Assembly (NCBI GenBank): GCA_963724365.1
Contig: CAVRUR010000003.1
Coordinates: 124,001 to 188,000 of the forward strand
Direction: 5' to 3'
Source: JALORV01 sp963724365
GTDB taxonomy: Bacteria; Pseudomonadota; Gammaproteobacteria; Burkholderiales; Burkholderiaceae_F
DNA length: 64,000 bases
In this document: positions 1 to 11,428 of the stretch, in pieces
Layout of the letters: every line of letters begins with the position of its first letter
Position numbering within the stretch: position 1 is the first letter of the stretch
Made by a program: the position numbers and the translations under genes
The notes under the pieces: generated by a model
Told to the model about the DNA's origin: nothing
Databases searched by the model: none
The model's input: only the letters and a program-made list of their open reading frames with translations

Positions 1-1935
1 GAAAAGACTTCGACGAAGGCCAGGCAATCGTCAACCAGTCCGGTCACGGGGCATCGGACGGGATCCTCGAAGATGGTGATGCCAGCAGACGCCGTCGGCT
101 CGCTCAGCGTGTACAGCGGCGGCGCGCGGAAACCCTCTCCCCACGAGCCGCGCAGCAGCAGGGTCTGCAGCGGCTGCCAGCGCAGCGCGACCTTCGGGTT
201 GGTGGTCGAGCCGAAGTCGCTGTATTCGTCGAAGCGCAGCGCGAGTTGGGCATCGAGTCCGCGCACGATCGGCACCGCGAGTTCCGCATAGAGCGAATAG
301 ACGCTGCGGCTGCCGCTGATGGCCTTCAGCTGATCGCCGAGCGGCGAATTGCCGGCCAGCACTTCAGGATCCCAGTCGTAGGACAGTCGCTCGCGTCGCG
401 CCTCGGCGCCGAGCGCAAGCGCCAGCGGGCCTGCCGGCAGTTGTGCGATCTCGCGCGACGCAAACGCGTTGACGAGCGATGTCGTTCCGTCCGCGGTCTG
501 TGGCGTGCCGCTGTAGGCGGTCGAGGCGAGCAGCGCGGACCCTTCCGGTCCCGAGGGTCCCCACGGATTGATCAGTCCGGTCGCTATCGCCGGGACGATC
601 CGGTTCGCGTAGACGAAGCTGCCGCTGTAGGCGTTCTCCTGCTGGTTCCAGTTGTAGACGGCAGCGACGCTGTAGTCCCAGCCGGCGGCCCGACCCTCGG
701 CGCCCAGCACATAGCGCTGCGTGTCGCTTGTGGTCGTATTTGTGCGCGCGCCGAGTTCGGTGGCCCGGAACGAGATCAACAGGCTGCCCGCGAGGCCGTT
801 GGCTGCGGCGAAGTCGGTCGGGTAGTACGGGCCGCCGGCCGGATAGCGCAACTGGCCGAACGAGGTCACCGGAGGGATCGCATTGGGCGCGATGGCAGAC
901 TCGAAGCCGATTGCGGCCGAGCAGCGCCTCGGCAAACAGGTCGAGGTCTGCGTTCAGTCGCCAGGTTCCGCGCACCAGCGCACTGGTGCGCTCGACCTCG
1001 GGCAGCAGGTCGATCGCCGGCGGCGTAGTCGTAGCCGCAGGCGAGATCGTTGTCGGGTGGGAATCGGATCGGAATTGCCGTCGGCGGCAGGCATCCGGCG
1101 GTCGCACGTCGGATTCAGGATGCGCCCGCGCGTGCGATCGAAGATGTTGGACGGGAAGGTGAACGGAGTGAGGATGTCGATGCCCTGGTCGGGCCGGTAC
1201 GCGGTGCGCGCGAAGTCGCGATCGATCGCCCGCAGGGCCTGCTGCTTCTGGTAGGCCAGCGACGCGAAGACGTTGTAGCCGTCGCGCGTCGGATCGCCGT
1301 AGCCCGCCGTGATGTTCGACTTGCCCCTCGTTGCCGCCGCCGTGCTGGGTGGCAGTGAAGCCGCCGGCGACTTCGACGCCCTGGTAGTCCTTGCGCAGGA
1401 TGAAGTTGATGACGCCGGCGATCGCGTCGGTGCCGTAGATGGCCGAGGCGCCATCCTTCAGCACTTCGACGCGCTCGATCGCCGCGAACGGGATCGAATT
1501 CAGGTCGACCGGACGCGCCGTCGAACGCGTAGTTGCCGAGACGCCGACCGTTGAGCAGCACGAGCGTCGATCCGCCGCCGAGACCGCGCAGGTTGGCGGA
1601 CGACAATCCCGGGTTACCAAGCCGTTGCCGATCGTCTGCGAGATATTGAACGGATTGACGTTGGCCGGCACGCGCTCGAGCAGCTGTTCGACCGTGGTGA
1701 CGCCGCTCCTCTCGATGTCCTCGCGCGTGAGCACCTGCACCGGCAGCGCCGACTCGACGTCGGTCTGCCGGATGTGCGAGCCGGTGACGACGACGCGCTC
1801 GAACGTCGTGGTCGGCGCCGCCTGCCCCTGCTCTTGCGCCTGCGCGGCGGCGGTCAGCATGAGCAGCGCCGCAAACGGGAACACGACTGCACCGCAGTCG
1901 CAAAAACGCCCACGCCACCGCACGAGCTGGAACAA
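1..1935 (-). CDS. TonB-dependent outer-membrane receptor, partial, frame broken
   Basis: N-terminal part of a TonB-dependent receptor, which imports a ligand (siderophore, cobalamin or similar) across the outer membrane. A hydrophobic signal peptide ending AAAQAQ is followed by VVVTGSHI and a plug domain with LPVQVLTREDIERSG, LRGLGGGSTLVLLNGRR and VEVLKDGASAIYGTDAIAGV. These pieces lie in different frames: at least four single-base indels are needed (near 1617, 1510, 1330 and 1050, perhaps more towards the left edge). A missing G near 1617 is the clearest. The barrel continues off the left edge (in-frame residues LYTLSEP at about 110). The gene is divergent from the ECF sigma gene. The ligand cannot be inferred. 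The plug is well conserved across the breaks, so sequence error is more likely than decay. Confidence 0.8.
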
Positions 1936-2155
1936 GCGGCCCCCCGACCGATATTGCGGCCCCTCCGGCGGCTGTCTTTATTGCCGAAGGCACCCAAACC
2001 GTCAAGCGGGAAATTCACCGGCCGGACAGCCGGCGGAGTGCAGCGCCGCGCCGCTCCAAGCAAGCTCGCGCCGCAGCCCGGAGGCTCCACGGAATCATCA
2101 CGGCGCTCGGTTTTCCATGGAAAATGCGCACTGCTGGCGGAACCCGAGGGCGACG

Positions 2156-2710
2156 ATGAGCGACGTCACCGTCTTATTGCACCGCATCGCCGAGAACGAC
2201 CGCGAGGCTCTCGACGCACTCTTTGAGTTGCTGTACGCCGACATCCACCGCATGGCGCGCGCACGGCTCGCCGAAAACGGCCCCTTGACGATGCTCGACA
2301 CGACTTCGCTGGCGCACGAGGCCTACCTGCGGCTACACGGCGCCGGCCGCATCGACCTCGACTGCCGGGGCCGATTCATGGCCTACGTCTCGCAGGTCTT
2401 GCGCTCAGTCATCGTCGACTTCGCCCGCAAGCGCAACGCCGAGCGCCGCGGCGGCGGCCATGCAAACCTGACGCTCAACACCGAGATCGCCGGCTCGATC
2501 GGTAACCAGGACGAAGACATCATCCGCATCAACGACGCCCTGGACGAGCTCGACAAGGTCGACCCGCGGCTGCGCAAGGTGGTCGAGATGCGCTATTTCG
2601 CCGGCCTGAGCGAGAAAGAGATCGCCGAAGCGCTCGACTTGAACGAACGCACCGTGCGGCGCGACTGGGAGCGCGCCCGGCTGCTGCTGTCGGTTTCGCT
2701 GAAACGCTGA
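2156..2710 (+). CDS. ECF RNA polymerase sigma factor, kinase-linked (ECF43-like)
   Basis: 184-aa sigma factor of the Sig-70_X6/ECF type. Region 2 covers residues ~10-95 (LAHEAYLRL, then FMAYVSQVLRSVIVDFAR) and region 4 ~120-180 (RYFAGLSEKEIAEAL with the helix-turn-helix ERTVRRDWERAR). ATG 2156 is preferred because GAGG precedes it by about 6 bases; the frame is open upstream but unlike the family. Where most ECFs carry an acidic DAED-like stretch in region 2.2, this one reads D-T-T-S (residues 48-51). That is the hallmark described for ECF43-type sigmas, which become active when a partner Ser/Thr kinase phosphorylates them. Such a kinase gene follows directly. No anti-sigma gene is present. 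Assignment to ECF43 is by pattern, not by search. Confidence 0.88.
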   Translation: MSDVTVLLHRIAENDREALDALFELLYADIHRMARARLAENGPLTMLDTTSLAHEAYLRLHGAGRIDLDCRGRFMAYVSQVLRSVIVDFARKRNAERRGGGHANLTLNTEIAGSIGNQDEDIIRINDALDELDKVDPRLRKVVEMRYFAGLSEKEIAEALDLNERTVRRDWERARLLLSVSLKR

Positions 2711-2717
2711 CACCTAC

Positions 2718-2746
2718 TGTCCGGTTTTCCAACAGAAATACGTCTT
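2718..2746 (+). promoter_or_regulatory. Putative ECF promoter before the kinase gene
   Basis: TGTCCGGTTTT (2718-2728) is followed by CGTCTTTG starting at 2741, with 16 bases between TGTCCGG and CGTC. The same two boxes at exactly this spacing occur before both small-protein genes downstream. The site lies between the sigma gene stop and the kinase start, so the kinase probably has its own sigma-dependent promoter. Confidence 0.6.
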
Positions 2747-2775
2747 TGCGGTGAGGGAGAGTTACGCCCACGCGC

Positions 2776-5742
2776 ATGATCACAAGTCGCGCACTGACCG
2801 CACAGGACTGGCACCGGCTTAATGATTTGCTGGCGGCGGCGCTCGAGCTTGAAGCCTCGAAGCGCGCGAGCTGGCTGGCCGCGCTGCCGGAGTCGGCGAG
2901 CGACCTGAGACCGCTGCTGGCCGAGCTGCTGACGAGTGTCGGTGCGACCGGTTTCGACGATACCAGGCAGACCCTGCAACCGGTTGTGCAGCTGGCCTCA
3001 GCTGCGATTTCTGCGATGCGTCGGGAGCAGGCCGGCGACCGCATCGGCCCGTGGCAGCTGGAGCGGCTGCTGGCTGAGGGTGGCATGGGGGCGGTGTGGG
3101 TGGCGCAGCGTGCCGACGGCGTGATGCAGCGGCGCGCGGCGCTCAAGCTGCCGCGCGCCGAGTGGGTCGATCATGGGTTAAGCCAGCGCCTGGCGCGCGA
3201 GCGCGCGATCCTCGCGCGCCTGCAGCATCCGCATATCGCGGTGCTGTTCGATGCCGGGCTGGCCGATGGCGGCCGGCCGTACCTGGCGCTCGAGTACGTC
3301 GATGGCGTGCCGATCGATGCGTACTGCCAGGGCCGTGAGCTCAAGGACGTGCTGCGGCTGATGGTGCAGGTCGTGCGCGCCGTGGCCTACGCGCATGGCC
3401 AGCTCGTGATCCACCGCGATCTCAAACCCGCCAACGTACTGGTGATGGCCGACGGTTCTCCGAAGCTGCTCGACTTCGGCATCTCCAAGCTGATCGAGGG
3501 TGACACCACGACCGCGGAGGCCACAGCGTTGACACGGCTGGCGGGACGTCCGATGACGCTCGCCTACGCCGCGCCCGAGCAGGTGCTGGCGCTGCCGATC
3601 ACGGTGTCGGCGGATGTCTATGCGCTGGGGGTGATGCTGGCCGAGCTGCTCGCCGGTGCGCGGCTGTACCGATCGCAGGAGCCGCGTGCGCTGGAAGCCG
3701 AGATCCTCACCGGCGATCTGCGCGTGCCGAGCGAGATCGCCAGCGACAAGGTGCGTGCCCGCGCGCTCAAGGGCGATCTGGATGCGATCGTGGCCACGGC
3801 GCTCAAGCGCCAGCCGCACGAGCGCTACGACAGTGCCGCCGCACTGGCCGACGATCTGGAGCGCTACCTCGACGGCGAGCCGGTGCGCGCCCGCCCCGAC
3901 AGCCGCGCCTATCGGCTGAAGAAGTTCATCGCCCGCAACACGCTGGCGGTGGGTGCGGCCAGCGCCATCGTGCTGGCGCTGGGCATCGGCCTGGGGCTCG
4001 CGCTGTGGCAGGGCAATGAAGCGCGCACTCAGGCGCAGCGCGCCACCGCGCTCAACACCTTCGTGCTGGGCCTGATCCGCACCGCCGACCCCAACGCATC
4101 GGTTCAGACCAAGGCCGCCGACGTGGCCATGCTGCACTCCATCGAAGACCGCATCGACCACGACTTCAAGGGCTCGCCCGACCAGCTGCTGCAACTCAGA
4201 GTGACGGTCGGTGAAGCCTACAAAAACCGTGGTGAGATGGTCGCGGCGCAGCGCGTCTTCCAGCGAGCGGTCGACGATGCAAGTTCCTACCTGCGCGCAG
4301 ATGACCTGCGCCTGCTGACCGCGCAGGTTCGCGCAGCCGACGAGCGACTTATCGTCTCGACCGCGGCGGCCGGGCAGCTTGATCGTGCCATCGAGATCTT
4401 GCGCCCAAAGAGTCGCGACAACCTCGAGGCAGCCGAACTCCTGCTGGATGCGCTGCTGATCCGAAGCACACTGGTGAACGAATACGGCGTGCCAGCTTAC
4501 GTCACACCGGAAGAGAACACCCGGACTGTCGACGAAATGGAACGCCTGGCGCTCGACCACTTTGGCCCGGGCAGCCGTCAGCATCTGCGTGCGGTCGGCG
4601 CAAAGTCAGGCCTGGTCAACCTGCGAAGCGGCCCCGAAGCCGCCTATCCGATCCTGGCTACGGCGATGGAGCAGGCGCTCTTGCGCAACGATGGGGTGAT
4701 CGACAGCGTGGACTTTCTCAACGCCAGCGCCGTCCGGGCCGTCCTTGACTGCGCCAACGGCAAAGTCCCCCAAGGGCTCGACACGCTGTGGAGGCTCAAC
4801 TCGGCGGTGCGCACGTCCCACGGCCCGACCAGTTACCTGCTCGAAGCGATCCTGCAGGGCATCGCCGACTGTCTCGCCGCGGTCGACGACAAGACGGCGT
4901 TTGGCTGGGTGCAGGACGCCTACGACATCGCGGCCGCCCGCGAGCGGCCGCCCTCGACCAACCTGCTGCATCGTGCAATTGCGGCGTGGGACTGGTCGAC
5001 GGGCGCACGGGACGTCGAGGCCGCCGAACGCTACTACCAGAAGGCGATCGAGAACGTACAGGCATTCCCCGAAGAGGCAATCCGCGACCGCCTGACGGCC
5101 GGCCTGCGCCTCGGTCGCGTTTGCCAGCTGGCGCAGCGCGGTGACGCGGCGGATGCCGCACGCGTAGCCGAGCCGCTGATCGCAGGCTTCAACGCCGACT
5201 ACGCGAGGATCAACCGGCTGACGCCGAATCAGGGAGCGATCTGGATCTGTTACAGCGACGCGCTGCGCCAGCTCGGCCGCTACGACGAGGCGATCAAGGC
5301 CGCGCAGACCTTTGCGGAACGGTGTCGCGCGATCCTGCGCTTTGCGCCGGGTGCACGCTGCGAGCACCGCGCGCTTTCGGCCAAGGCGGTTGTCCAGCTC
5401 GACGCGGGCCGGCTCGCGGAGGCGCGCGCGACGCTGGACGAGCGCATGAAGCTCGCTCCGAAGACGGAGGGCGATCCGCGCTTCCCTCTCGCCTTTGCAC
5501 GCGTGATGATCGCGACCGGACGCGGCGCCGAAGCGATCGATGTGACGCGCGACAACTACGGCGGCTGGCTGTCGACGCAGCCAGCGAGTCCCTATACCGC
5601 CGAAGCGCTGTACTGGTTCGGCCGGGCCTACCAGGCCGCCGGCGACAAGCGCGGCGACTGGATGGTCCCGCAGGCCCGACGGGCCCTGGTGAAGTCGCCG
5701 GTCTCGTATCACAAGACACTGGCCGCCGGCATGGCGTTCTGA
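2776..5742 (+). CDS. Membrane Ser/Thr protein kinase with TPR-like C-terminal region
   Basis: 988-aa Hanks-type kinase. The kinase domain spans residues ~90-370: glycine loop AEGGMGAVW, ATP-binding lysine K124 in ALKLP, catalytic HRDLKPAN (213-220) and DFG (233-235). All core residues are present, so it should be active. A single membrane segment follows at ~388-411 (AVGAASAIVLALGIGLGLAL), then ~570 residues of helical repeats rich in A/L and Y/W typical of tetratricopeptide sensors (ALYWFGRAYQAAGD near the end). The kinase part is predicted to be cytoplasmic and the repeats periplasmic. The upstream ECF sigma is the likely substrate. It has a probable own promoter at 2718. The frame is intact, unlike its neighbours on both sides. 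Confidence 0.93.
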   Translation: MITSRALTAQDWHRLNDLLAAALELEASKRASWLAALPESASDLRPLLAELLTSVGATGFDDTRQTLQPVVQLASAAISAMRREQAGDRIGPWQLERLLAEGGMGAVWVAQRADGVMQRRAALKLPRAEWVDHGLSQRLARERAILARLQHPHIAVLFDAGLADGGRPYLALEYVDGVPIDAYCQGRELKDVLRLMVQVVRAVAYAHGQLVIHRDLKPANVLVMADGSPKLLDFGISKLIEGDTTTAEATALTRLAGRPMTLAYAAPEQVLALPITVSADVYALGVMLAELLAGARLYRSQEPRALEAEILTGDLRVPSEIASDKVRARALKGDLDAIVATALKRQPHERYDSAAALADDLERYLDGEPVRARPDSRAYRLKKFIARNTLAVGAASAIVLALGIGLGLALWQGNEARTQAQRATALNTFVLGLIRTADPNASVQTKAADVAMLHSIEDRIDHDFKGSPDQLLQLRVTVGEAYKNRGEMVAAQRVFQRAVDDASSYLRADDLRLLTAQVRAADERLIVSTAAAGQLDRAIEILRPKSRDNLEAAELLLDALLIRSTLVNEYGVPAYVTPEENTRTVDEMERLALDHFGPGSRQHLRAVGAKSGLVNLRSGPEAAYPILATAMEQALLRNDGVIDSVDFLNASAVRAVLDCANGKVPQGLDTLWRLNSAVRTSHGPTSYLLEAILQGIADCLAAVDDKTAFGWVQDAYDIAAARERPPSTNLLHRAIAAWDWSTGARDVEAAERYYQKAIENVQAFPEEAIRDRLTAGLRLGRVCQLAQRGDAADAARVAEPLIAGFNADYARINRLTPNQGAIWICYSDALRQLGRYDEAIKAAQTFAERCRAILRFAPGARCEHRALSAKAVVQLDAGRLAEARATLDERMKLAPKTEGDPRFPLAFARVMIATGRGAEAIDVTRDNYGGWLSTQPASPYTAEALYWFGRAYQAAGDKRGDWMVPQARRALVKSPVSYHKTLAAGMAF

Positions 5743-5786
5743 CCGGTGGCCGGGCGAGAGCCCGGCGCACCGAATTCTCCGGCCCA

Positions 5787-5842
5787 TGTCCGGTTTGGCG
5801 TCCTCCTTGCGTCCCTACCAGCAAGAGCCCACTACGCGGGCT
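5787..5842 (+). promoter_or_regulatory. Putative ECF promoter and leader hairpin, small gene 1
   Basis: TGTCCGG (5787-5793), 16 bases, then CGTCCCTAC (5810-5818), matching the sites at 2718 and 6050. Downstream, CAAGAGCCC followed by GGGCTT forms a short stem (AGCCC 5826-5830 with GGGCT 5838-5842) between the presumed start of transcription and the ribosome binding site. The same arrangement is seen before small gene 2. Confidence 0.6.
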
Positions 5843-5863
5843 TCAACCGAACGGAGGGACACC

Positions 5864-6031
5864 ATGAAGAACTCGATGATCAAGCAAGTGGCCGGATTGG
5901 CCGCCGCGGCGTGCACGACGCTGGTGATCTTCTCGGCCGTCGCCGCCCTGGCCGACTCAGACCGCGCCGCGTTGCACCAGGCCAAAGTCGCACCGGCCAC
6001 GGTCGTGGCGACTGCGTCCGTGGTCCGCTAG
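5864..6031 (+). CDS. Small secreted or membrane-anchored protein, paralogue 1
   Basis: 55-aa protein of no recognised family. A positively charged start (MKNSMIKQ) leads into a hydrophobic stretch of about 20 residues ending VAALADSD, a plausible signal-peptide cleavage site or N-terminal anchor, with a short tail starting DRAALHQAK. GGAGGG lies about 5 bases upstream of ATG 5864. It is closely related to the next gene and to a minus-strand gene at 22903-23076; all three share K(H/Q)xVA, a TTL-hydrophobic-F segment and AD-x-D-(R/K)-AAL. The putative ECF promoter upstream makes it a likely target of the sigma factor at 2156. Function unknown. Confidence 0.75.
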   Translation: MKNSMIKQVAGLAAAACTTLVIFSAVAALADSDRAALHQAKVAPATVVATASVVR

Positions 6032-6049
6032 GCAGAAGTTCCAGGCGAA

Positions 6050-6105
6050 TGTCCGGTTTCGCTTCCGAACCACGTCCCTACATACAAGAGCCCCCCGTCG
6101 GGCTC
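6050..6105 (+). promoter_or_regulatory. Putative ECF promoter and leader hairpin, small gene 2
   Basis: TGTCCGG (6050-6056), 16 bases, then CGTCCCTAC (6073-6081). A 6-bp stem follows, GAGCCC (6088-6093) with GGGCTC (6100-6105). The CGTCCCTAC-NNN-CAAGAGCCC stretch is nearly identical to that before small gene 1, so promoter and leader were duplicated with the gene. Confidence 0.6.
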
Positions 6106-6126
6106 GCACGAACAGGAGAAGACCTC

Positions 6127-6300
6127 ATGACGAACTCTTACCTCAAGCACGCAGTGGCCCTGGGCGCAGCCGTCACGACGACTCTGATTCTCTTCAGCGG
6201 CGTGGTTGCGCTGGCAGATGATGACAAGGCCGCGCTGGTCGCCGCCAAATCGGTGCGCGGCACGCAGGTCGTGCAGGCGACGTCGGCGGCGCAGCGCTAG
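6127..6300 (+). CDS. Small secreted or membrane-anchored protein, paralogue 2
   Basis: 57-aa protein, second copy of the family. MTNSYLKHAVALG precedes a hydrophobic core (TTTLILFSGVVALA) and a tail beginning DDDKAALVAAK. CAGGAG lies upstream of ATG 6127 at normal spacing. It has its own copy of the ECF-like promoter and leader stem. Transcription probably ends at the strong hairpin just downstream. Export seems likely from the signal-like N-terminus; what the mature ~27-residue peptide does is unknown. Confidence 0.75.
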   Translation: MTNSYLKHAVALGAAVTTTLILFSGVVALADDDKAALVAAKSVRGTQVVQATSAAQR

Positions 6301-6314
6301 TCCAACGTCGCTCG

Positions 6315-6350
6315 AAAGCAAAACGGCCGCGCGTGCGGCCGTTTTGCTTT
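6315..6350. terminator. Bidirectional intrinsic terminator
   Basis: Perfect 16-bp stem: AAAGCAAAACGGCCGC (6315-6330), loop GCGT, then the exact complement (6335-6350). A/T tracts flank both ends, so it can serve both the plus-strand small gene ending at 6300 and the minus-strand gcvP ending at 6363. Confidence 0.9.
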
Positions 6351-6362
6351 TCTGGTGCAGCG

Positions 6363-9276
<2,914 letters not shown>

Positions 9277-9306
9277 CGTCCGGTGCGGACTCTGCAGCGG
9301 TGTGCG

Positions 9307-9687
9307 TTACTTGGAGGCAGCGACGTTCGCTTCGTAGGCCTTGGCATCGAGCAGGCCGTCGATCGAGGCCTTGGTCTTCATCTTGAAGATCCAGGCCTCG
9401 TACGGCGCGGAGTTCAGCTGCTGCGGCTCCGACCCGAGCGCGTCGTTGAAGGCGACGATCTCGCCGTCGACCGGCGCATAGACGTCGGACGCGGCCTTGA
9501 CCGACTCGACGACGCCGGCGGTCTCGCCCGCCTTCAGCGTGGCGCCGACCTTGAAGTCGCCGACGAACACGAGGTCGCCCAGCATGTCCTGCGCGGCGTC
9601 GGTGATGCCGATCCACAGCAGGCCGTCATCGCCGATCTTGACCCATTCGTGCGAGGCCGTGTACTTGAGGTTCGAGGGAATGTTCAT
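9307..9687 (-). CDS. gcvH: Glycine cleavage system H protein
   Basis: 126-aa lipoyl carrier that shuttles the aminomethyl and dihydrolipoyl groups between P, T and L proteins. The family signature is intact: YTASHEWVK near the N-terminus and the lipoylation site ESVKAASD with its lysine. An upstream in-frame ATG exists (9705), but GGAGAG lies inside that extension just before ATG 9687 (MNIPSNLKY), so 9687 is the better start. It sits between gcvT and gcvP and is the only unbroken frame of the three. Confidence 0.95.
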   Translation of the reverse strand: MNIPSNLKYTASHEWVKIGDDGLLWIGITDAAQDMLGDLVFVGDFKVGATLKAGETAGVVESVKAASDVYAPVDGEIVAFNDALGSEPQQLNSAPYEAWIFKMKTKASIDGLLDAKAYEANVAASK

Positions 9688-9778
9688 GTTCTCTCCTTTG
9701 TTCAATACTGGTTCGGCCGCCGAGGCGCATCAGTCGAGCAGGTGCATCTCGCGCACGCGACGCGTACACCTGCGACGT

Positions 9779-10871
9779 CTAGATCAGTGGCTTGCCGTTG
9801 CGCACGAACGGCATCTTGACGACCTGCGCCGGCATCAGCTTGCCGCGGATATCGACCTGCACGGTGTCGCCGACCTTCACGTCGCGCGGCACGCGCGCCA
9901 TCGCGATCGAGAACCCGAGCGTCGGCGAGAACGTGCCGCTGGTGATCTCGCCGTCGCCGGCCGGCGTCACGACCTTCTGATGCGAGCGCAGCACGCCCTT
10001 GTCGAGCAGCTTGAGGCCCGACGAGGGCCTGCGTGCGCCCGCATTGGCCGATCTGCTGCTCGAGCGCCGCGCGGCCGACGAAGTCGCGCGGCGACTTCAG
10101 GTCGACCGTCCACGCGAGCCCGGCGTCGAGCGGCGACACCGCCTCGTCCATGTCGTTGCCGTAGAGGTTCATGCCGGCCTCGAGCCGCAGCGTGTCGCGC
10201 GCGCCGAGTCCGGCCTCGGCCACGCCCGCCGCCTTCAGGTCGGTCCACAGCGCCGGCGCCTGCGCGACCGGCAGCATGACTTCGAAGCCGTCTTCGCCGG
10301 TGTAGCCGGTGCGCGCGACGAAGAGTTCGCCCACCTCGGCGGCGAAGAAGGCTCCCAGGCCTTCGGTCGCGGCTTTCGTTGCGGGCCGCACCTGCCAGAA
10401 CTTCGCGCGCGCGTTCGGCCCCTGCACCGCGATCATCGCCAGGTCGCGCCGCGGCTTGATGGTCACCTCGAAGCCGCCGTCGAGCCGCACCTTCTCCATC
10501 CACGCCAGGTCCTTGTCGGCCGTCGAGGCATTGACGACGACGCGGAACCAGTCGTCGCGCAGGAAGTAGATGATCAGGTCGTCGATGACGCCGCCGGCGT
10601 CGTTCAGCATGCAGGCGTACAGCGCCTTGCCGGACTGCGTCAGCTTGTCGACGTTGTTGGCGACGAGTCGCTTGAGGAACGCGCGCGCATCGGCGCCTTC
10701 GACATCGACCGGGCACATGTGCGAGACATCGAACATGCCGGCGTCGCGGCGCACCGCATGGTGCTCCTCGATCTGCGAGCCGTAGGCGACCGGCATGTCC
10801 CAGCCGCCGAAGTCGACGATCTTCGCGCCGGAGGCGACGTGCGTGTCGTAAAGAGGAGTTCGCTTGCCCAT
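9779..10871 (-). CDS. gcvT: Aminomethyltransferase (T protein) of glycine cleavage, one frameshift
   Basis: Tetrahydrofolate-dependent T protein, which releases ammonia from the aminomethyl-lipoyl group and forms methylene-THF. It starts MGKRTPLYDTHVASGAKIVDFGGWDMPVAYGS, split here only to name the start: MGKRTPLYDTHV, then DFGGWDMPV. It continues FDVSHMCPVDVEG, NDAGGVIDDLI and TGYTGEDGFE. After GRTQALVG the frame jumps at about 10023 (an extra G in a GGG run) into KLLDKG-VLRSHQKV, and it ends at 9779 with FVRNGKPLI. Length without the indel is ~363 residues, normal for the family. It is the first gene after the glycine riboswitch. Confidence 0.9.
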
Positions 10872-10914
10872 GGAGTTCCCGCAAAAAGAAAAGGGGCGCG
10901 ATCCGACCGTGGTC

Positions 10915-11120
10915 GTGCCGCACCCCTCTGTCCTTTTGCCTGAGAGTTCGTGAGCCGCCTGCAGCGCGGCCCCTGCCCCTTCGGCGCCGCGCGCCTTGCG
11001 GCCGCGGTCTCTCCAGAGTCGCCGGTGACGAAGCGGTTCTTGAACCTGAGCGATTCCGGGTGAGATTGCGCCTTCGGCGGCATCCGATTCCGAGGACCCG
11101 GATGCGCTCTCCCGCTTCGA
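10915..11120 (-). ncRNA. Tandem glycine riboswitch (gcvT motif)
   Basis: On the minus strand two glycine aptamers follow each other. Aptamer 1 (~11118-11031) has GCGGGAGAG, GCCGAAGGCGCAA and CGCTCAGGTTCAAGAACCGC. Aptamer 2 (~11025-10915) has CTCTGGAGAGA, GCCGAAGGGGCA and CTCTCAGGCAAAAGGACAG. Spacing and motifs are those of the double gcvT element. It lies ~45 bases before gcvT and should raise gcvTHP expression when glycine is high. Confidence 0.93.
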
Positions 11121-11428
11121 CCTACATCAGCGAAAGCGAAGGATACCAAGTCCGGCGGGCGGCCGCGCGAGGTTCTAACTGCTGTTGTCGCGGACTTCGG
11201 CCGCCGACGGCGCTCATTTCTGATCGCTAGCGAGCCGACGCTCGGAACGGGGATCGTTCGACGCGAAGATGCCGCCTGCACAGACCGCGGCGCTGGCACA
11301 AATGGGCGAGTCGCAACGGTACCGGTAGCGAAGCACTCCGTTGACCGGAAGAGGAGATCCCCCTCCTCTTCCTATCGTTCGGCCTTGAACGTCAAGTATT
11401 CCCGCCCGCTCTTGCCTGCCGTCCAGGA
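11121..11428. other. Intergenic stretch with one perfect hairpin
   Basis: No gene recognised. It holds a perfect 10-bp inverted repeat, GGAAGAGGAG (11347-11356), loop ATCCCC, then CTCCTCTTCC (11363-11372). The repeat lies 57 bases beyond the stop of the lipoprotein gene and may terminate it, but no T tract follows on either strand. The promoter for the riboswitch transcript should lie near 11120-11160; a weak TTGGTA-N17-TGTAGG pair is visible there on the minus strand. Confidence 0.5.

Noticed and set aside
246..1028. Long plus-strand ORFs inside the TonB gene
   Set aside because: Arg-rich composition typical of shadow frames in GC-rich DNA; the minus strand carries clear plug-domain motifs.
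3178..4584. 468-aa minus-strand ORF inside the kinase gene
   Set aside because: Shadow frame of the intact kinase; no start signal or family.
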